Shown here: positions 52,184 to 54,813 of the stretch, piece after piece
Layout: every line of letters starts with the position of its first letter
Numbering within the stretch: position 1 is the first letter of the stretch
From: Deltaproteobacteria bacterium
Lineage (GTDB): Bacteria > Desulfobacterota > Desulfarculia > Desulfarculales > Desulfarculaceae
Direction of reading: 5' to 3'
DNA length: 54,813 nt
Assembly (NCBI GenBank): GCA_020444165.1
Contig: JAHLLK010000037.1
Location: 1-54,813 of the forward strand
Position numbers and translations under genes: made by a program
Notes under the pieces: generated by a model
Seen by the model: only the letters and a program-made list of their open reading frames with translations
What the model was told of the DNA's origin: nothing
Database searches by the model: none

Positions 52184-53584
52184 ATGCAAACCATGGAAAC
52201 AACCGGCCGGAGCGGCGTCTCCAGCCCTGGGACGGCTGCCGCCGCGGCGGGGCTTGACGCAAGTCCTTACTGGAATCCTTACCTGGAAACCCTGGACCCC
52301 GAGGCTCTCCGGCAGTTGCAGCTCAAAAAGTTCCAGCGCATCGTGGCCTGGGGCTATCAGCGCTCGCCCTTTTACCGGGAGCTTTACCGGGGGGCCGGCC
52401 TGGAGCCGGGGGACATCCGGACTTGGGATGATGTCCGGCGGGTGCCCAAGGTGGACAAGGCCCTGTTGAAGGAGGCCCAGGCCGGCGAGCCCTTCCCCTA
52501 CGGCGGGCTGTTGTGCGTGCCGCTCACGGAGGTGGTGGAGTTCCGCCAGACTTCGGGCACCACGGGCAAGCCCATCTACCAAGCCGACGCCTGGGCCGAT
52601 TGGGAATGGTGGTCCGAAGCCTGGTGCTACATCCTGTGGTCCCAGGGCTACCGCCCCACGGACCGGGTCTTCCTACCCTTTGGCTACAACATCTTCGTGG
52701 CCTTCTGGGCGGGGCACTACGCGGCCGAGAAAATCGGTTGCGAGGTGGTGCCCGGCGGCGTGTTGGACACGGTGGCCCGGCTCTTGAAGATCCAGGAGTT
52801 GCAGGCCACGGCCCTCATGGGCACCCCCACCTACCTGCTGAACATGGCTGAAGTGGCCCGCAGCAAGCTGGGCCTCGACCCGGCCAGCCTGACCATCCGG
52901 AAGATCACCTGCGCCGGCGAGCCCGGGGCCTCCATCCCGGGCACCAAGGACCGTTTGGAAAGCTCCTGGGGCGCCAAGGTCTATGACCACGCCGGGGCCA
53001 CCGAGATCGGGGCCTGGAGCTTCGAGTGCGCCGCCCAACCCGGCGGCCTGCACGTCAACGAGGGCCTGTTCCTGGTGGAGATCGAGGATTTGCAGACCGG
53101 CGAGATCATCACCGAGCCGGGCCGGGCCGGCAAGATGATCATCACCGCCTTTGACCGCCTGGCCCAGCCCTGCATCCGCTTCGACTCCAAGGACATCATC
53201 GAGTGGGCCGCGGCCCCCTGCCCCTGTGGCCGCACCTACCGGCTCATCAAGGGGGGGGTGCAGGGCCGGGCCGACGACATCACCAAGGTGAAGGGCGTGC
53301 TGCTCTCGCCCTCGGCCATCGAGGCCGTGGTGCGGAGCTTCCCCGAGCTGTCCGACGAATACGAGGTGGTGGTGGAGCGGATCGGCGACAGCGAGCGCAT
53401 CCTGCTCAAGGTGGAGCCCGGCGGCGGCGCACCGGAGCTGGGCGAGGAAGTCCTGAAGCGGCTCAAGAACGAGCTGCGGCTCCAGACCAACCTGGGCTAC
53501 GCCCTGGAGGTGCACCCGACCGGCAGCCTGACCCGCTACGAGGCCAAGGCCCGCCGGTTCAAGGACCTCAGGAAGGGCCACTGA
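52184..53584 (+). CDS. Phenylacetate-CoA-ligase-like AMP-forming enzyme
   Basis: 466 residues of the acyl-adenylate superfamily, PaaK-like. The P-loop is RQTSGTTGKPIYQ at about 119-131. The adenylate site follows with KITCAGEPGASIPG and YDHAGATEIG, and the C-terminal hinge is GRADDITKVKGVLLSP. A short cysteine pair, APCPCGRTYRL, precedes the hinge, as in PaaK-type ligases. It activates an aromatic or other carboxylate to its CoA ester with ATP to AMP. ATG at 52184 follows AGGAAGAGG; ATG at 52193 is an alternative. Its position behind the TRAP genes suggests that the imported acid is its substrate. Confidence 0.92.
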   Translation: MQTMETTGRSGVSSPGTAAAAAGLDASPYWNPYLETLDPEALRQLQLKKFQRIVAWGYQRSPFYRELYRGAGLEPGDIRTWDDVRRVPKVDKALLKEAQAGEPFPYGGLLCVPLTEVVEFRQTSGTTGKPIYQADAWADWEWWSEAWCYILWSQGYRPTDRVFLPFGYNIFVAFWAGHYAAEKIGCEVVPGGVLDTVARLLKIQELQATALMGTPTYLLNMAEVARSKLGLDPASLTIRKITCAGEPGASIPGTKDRLESSWGAKVYDHAGATEIGAWSFECAAQPGGLHVNEGLFLVEIEDLQTGEIITEPGRAGKMIITAFDRLAQPCIRFDSKDIIEWAAAPCPCGRTYRLIKGGVQGRADDITKVKGVLLSPSAIEAVVRSFPELSDEYEVVVERIGDSERILLKVEPGGGAPELGEEVLKRLKNELRLQTNLGYALEVHPTGSLTRYEAKARRFKDLRKGH

Positions 53585-53657
53585 GGCCCGGCCGGGGAGG
53601 GGGGCAACCCCGCCCGACAGGCTCCCAAGGAACCCACAGCTTACCCGGAGGGTGGCG

Positions 53658-53837
53658 TTGGAACAGCGTAAACTGGAAGCATACAAGGAGCGGCTGGGGC
53701 TCTTGCGGGAACAGGGCGAGGCTCTCCGCCAGGAGGCCGGCGACTTTCCCGCCCTGGAGCGCAACTGCGCGCGACTCCTGGCCAGCCTGAAGATGATGGA
53801 GATCGATCTGGGCCTCTTGACCGTCCCCGAAGTCTGA
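53658..53837 (+). CDS. Small predicted coiled-coil protein
   Basis: 59 residues, not recognised. It is almost entirely helical with charged heptads (RKLEAYKERLGLLREQGEAL), then ERNCARLLASLKMMEIDLG, with a single cysteine. The start is TTG at 53658, because GGAGGG lies six bases upstream; GTG at 53652 would sit on the ribosome site. It lies 73 bases after the ligase stop and 66 bases before the kinase-like gene. Coding looks real from codon use and the ribosome site, but the function is unknown. Confidence 0.6.
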   Translation: MEQRKLEAYKERLGLLREQGEALRQEAGDFPALERNCARLLASLKMMEIDLGLLTVPEV

Positions 53838-53903
53838 CCGGGGCGGCGTCAGGTCAAATTCTCGCTACCCCACCCGGCCTCCGGGGCGGCTTTCACGAGG
53901 AGC

Positions 53904-54740
53904 ATGGACCTTATGGCCATCATCACCATATCGCGGCAGGTGGGCAGCCTGGGCGACGAAGCGGCCGCGGCCCTGGCCGAGGAAATGGGCTACCGGCAAC
54001 TGACCGCCGCCGAGGTGCACCAGGTGGCGGCCGGGCACGACCCGGGTTTCGCCAAGGACCTGGAGAAGCTGGGCCGGGAGGGGCATCCCGGCTTCTGGGA
54101 AAAGTTGCTCCTGGGCTGGGCCTACTACGCCTCGCTGTACGCGGCGGTGATCTACGAGTTGGCCAGCCAAGACAAATACATCATCATGGGCCGGGGGGCC
54201 CAGGTGGTGCTCAAGGACGTGCCGGGTGTGGTGCGCATCAGGGTGGTGGCGCCCACCGAGGTGCGGGTGGCGCGCCTGGGCCAAAGCTTGGGCTTGTCCC
54301 CGGAAGAGGCCCGTTCCTATTTGGAAAGCCATGACCACGAACGCCGCGAGCTGGTCCGCAATATTTTTGAGCACGACCCCCGCGACTGGAGTCTGTACAA
54401 CCTGGTCATCAACAGTTCGGCCCTGGACGTGCCCGGCGTAGTGGCCCTGATAAGGCAGGCGCGGGAAGAGCTGGCCCGGGTTAACCCCGGCAAGGCGCCG
54501 GTGGAGATTTTGGCCGCCCTGGCCCTGGGCAAGCTGGTGGAGACCCGCGTGCGGCGCAAGGTCCTGCCCAGCAAGCTCCTGACCGCCCGCGGCGAGCCGG
54601 GCGGCGTGGTGGTGGTGGGGGGCTACCTGCCCTCGGATACCGACCGCCAAAAGGCCCTGGACCTGGCCGCCCAAACCGAAGGGGTGCGGGAAGTCCGGGA
54701 CGAAGTCCAGGTCTCACGCTTGCCCGCGTATTATCGGTAG
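53904..54740 (+). CDS. Cytidylate-kinase-like protein with BON-like C-terminus
   Basis: 278 residues. The N-terminus resembles the cytidylate-kinase-like family: AIITISRQVGSLGDEAAAAL replaces the P-loop, followed by YIIMGRGAQVVLKD, and VRVARLGQSLGLSPEEA as the LID-like basic region. The catalytic lysine of the P-loop (GxxxxGK) is not evident, so kinase activity is doubtful. Residues about 200-278 resemble a BON domain (ALALGKLVETRVRRKV, then VVVGGYLPSDTDRQKALDLA), normally a lipid or ligand-binding module. ATG at 53904 was used; ATG at 53913 is better spaced from GAGGAG. A membrane or nucleotide-sensing role is speculative. Confidence 0.8.
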   Translation: MDLMAIITISRQVGSLGDEAAAALAEEMGYRQLTAAEVHQVAAGHDPGFAKDLEKLGREGHPGFWEKLLLGWAYYASLYAAVIYELASQDKYIIMGRGAQVVLKDVPGVVRIRVVAPTEVRVARLGQSLGLSPEEARSYLESHDHERRELVRNIFEHDPRDWSLYNLVINSSALDVPGVVALIRQAREELARVNPGKAPVEILAALALGKLVETRVRRKVLPSKLLTARGEPGGVVVVGGYLPSDTDRQKALDLAAQTEGVREVRDEVQVSRLPAYYR

Positions 54741-54761
54741 GAGGGGGGAGAGCAGGGAAGC

Positions 54762-54809
54762 TGTGGGGGGGAACCCTTTTTTGTGAACAAAAAAGGGTTC
54801 CCCCCCACA
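54762..54809. terminator. Long perfect hairpin, TGTGGGGG family
   Basis: A 23-bp perfect stem (54762-54784 with 54787-54809), centre GA. The arm reads TGTGGGGGGGAACCC, then T6 and GT. It lies 21 bases past the kinase-like gene stop and probably ends that operon. The window ends four bases later, so the flank is not visible. Confidence 0.65.
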
Positions 54810-54813
54810 CCCC

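Noticed and set aside
1..54813. tRNA or rRNA genes
   Set aside because: No T-arm GGTTCRA-type consensus with a matching acceptor stem was recognised in any intergenic gap. A covariance search was not possible here.

Overview
The window is high-GC DNA most consistent with an anaerobic Desulfobacterota (former Deltaproteobacteria) chromosome, perhaps a Desulfarculales-like lineage. This placement is inference from gene content. The clues are a four-subunit 2-oxoacid:ferredoxin oxidoreductase, a CbiK-type cobalt chelatase, a multiheme cytochrome c, acyl-CoA enzymes next to a TRAP transporter, many signalling proteins, and in-frame UGA codons that look like selenocysteine. No plasmid, prophage or transposase gene was seen.

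Layout. 0-4.4 kb (minus strand): polyprenyl synthase, penicillin-binding protein, seryl-tRNA synthetase. 4.6-9.7 kb (plus): thiolase plus its DUF35 partner, an alpha/beta hydrolase, a chemoreceptor. 9.8-12.8 kb (minus): a probable redox operon in which a membrane rhodanese-DsbD fusion has two in-frame UGA codons where Cys is expected. It is followed by a thioredoxin-fold protein whose active-site codon is also UGA, then a TVP38-type membrane protein. 13.1-18.0 kb (minus): MscS channel, Tex, CbiK. 18.0-25.9 kb (minus): a surface-polysaccharide set (membrane protein, two glycosyltransferases, a coiled-coil methyltransferase, a Wzt-like ATPase). 26.2-31.1 kb (plus): Bax1-I membrane protein, an array of perfect DNA hairpins, a good promoter with a long leader, then porCDAB. 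31.3-32.5 kb: gene-free, with a tandem structured repeat. 32.5-33.5 kb (minus): SprT-like protein and an ArsC/LMW-phosphatase protein. 34.0-42.2 kb: a frameshifted hybrid histidine kinase, a response regulator, a PAS-LuxR regulator and a CheB-CheR-PAS fusion. 42.5-46.2 kb (plus): a copper-handling set (YHS protein, Met-rich CpxP-like protein, CopB-type ATPase, thioredoxin-like protein). 46.3-48.1 kb (minus): a candidate electron-transfer module (small membrane protein, diheme b-type membrane protein, heptaheme cytochrome c). 48.4-54.7 kb (plus): MaoC hydratase, DctPQM TRAP transporter, a phenylacetate-CoA-ligase-like enzyme, a small coiled-coil protein, and a cytidylate-kinase-like protein with a BON-like tail.

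The standout locus is 10,672-12,874. Three UGA codons in two adjacent genes are in frame with recognisable protein on both sides. Hairpins resembling bacterial SECIS elements follow them, and the pair sits behind a clear sigma70-type promoter with repeated TTGATAT boxes. The second theme is structured non-coding DNA: hairpin arrays at 13.0 and 27.0-27.7 kb, a tandem two-module repeat at 31.9-32.4 kb that also occurs at the left edge, and a long G/C-plus-A/T hairpin family at 1.4, 17.0 and 54.8 kb.
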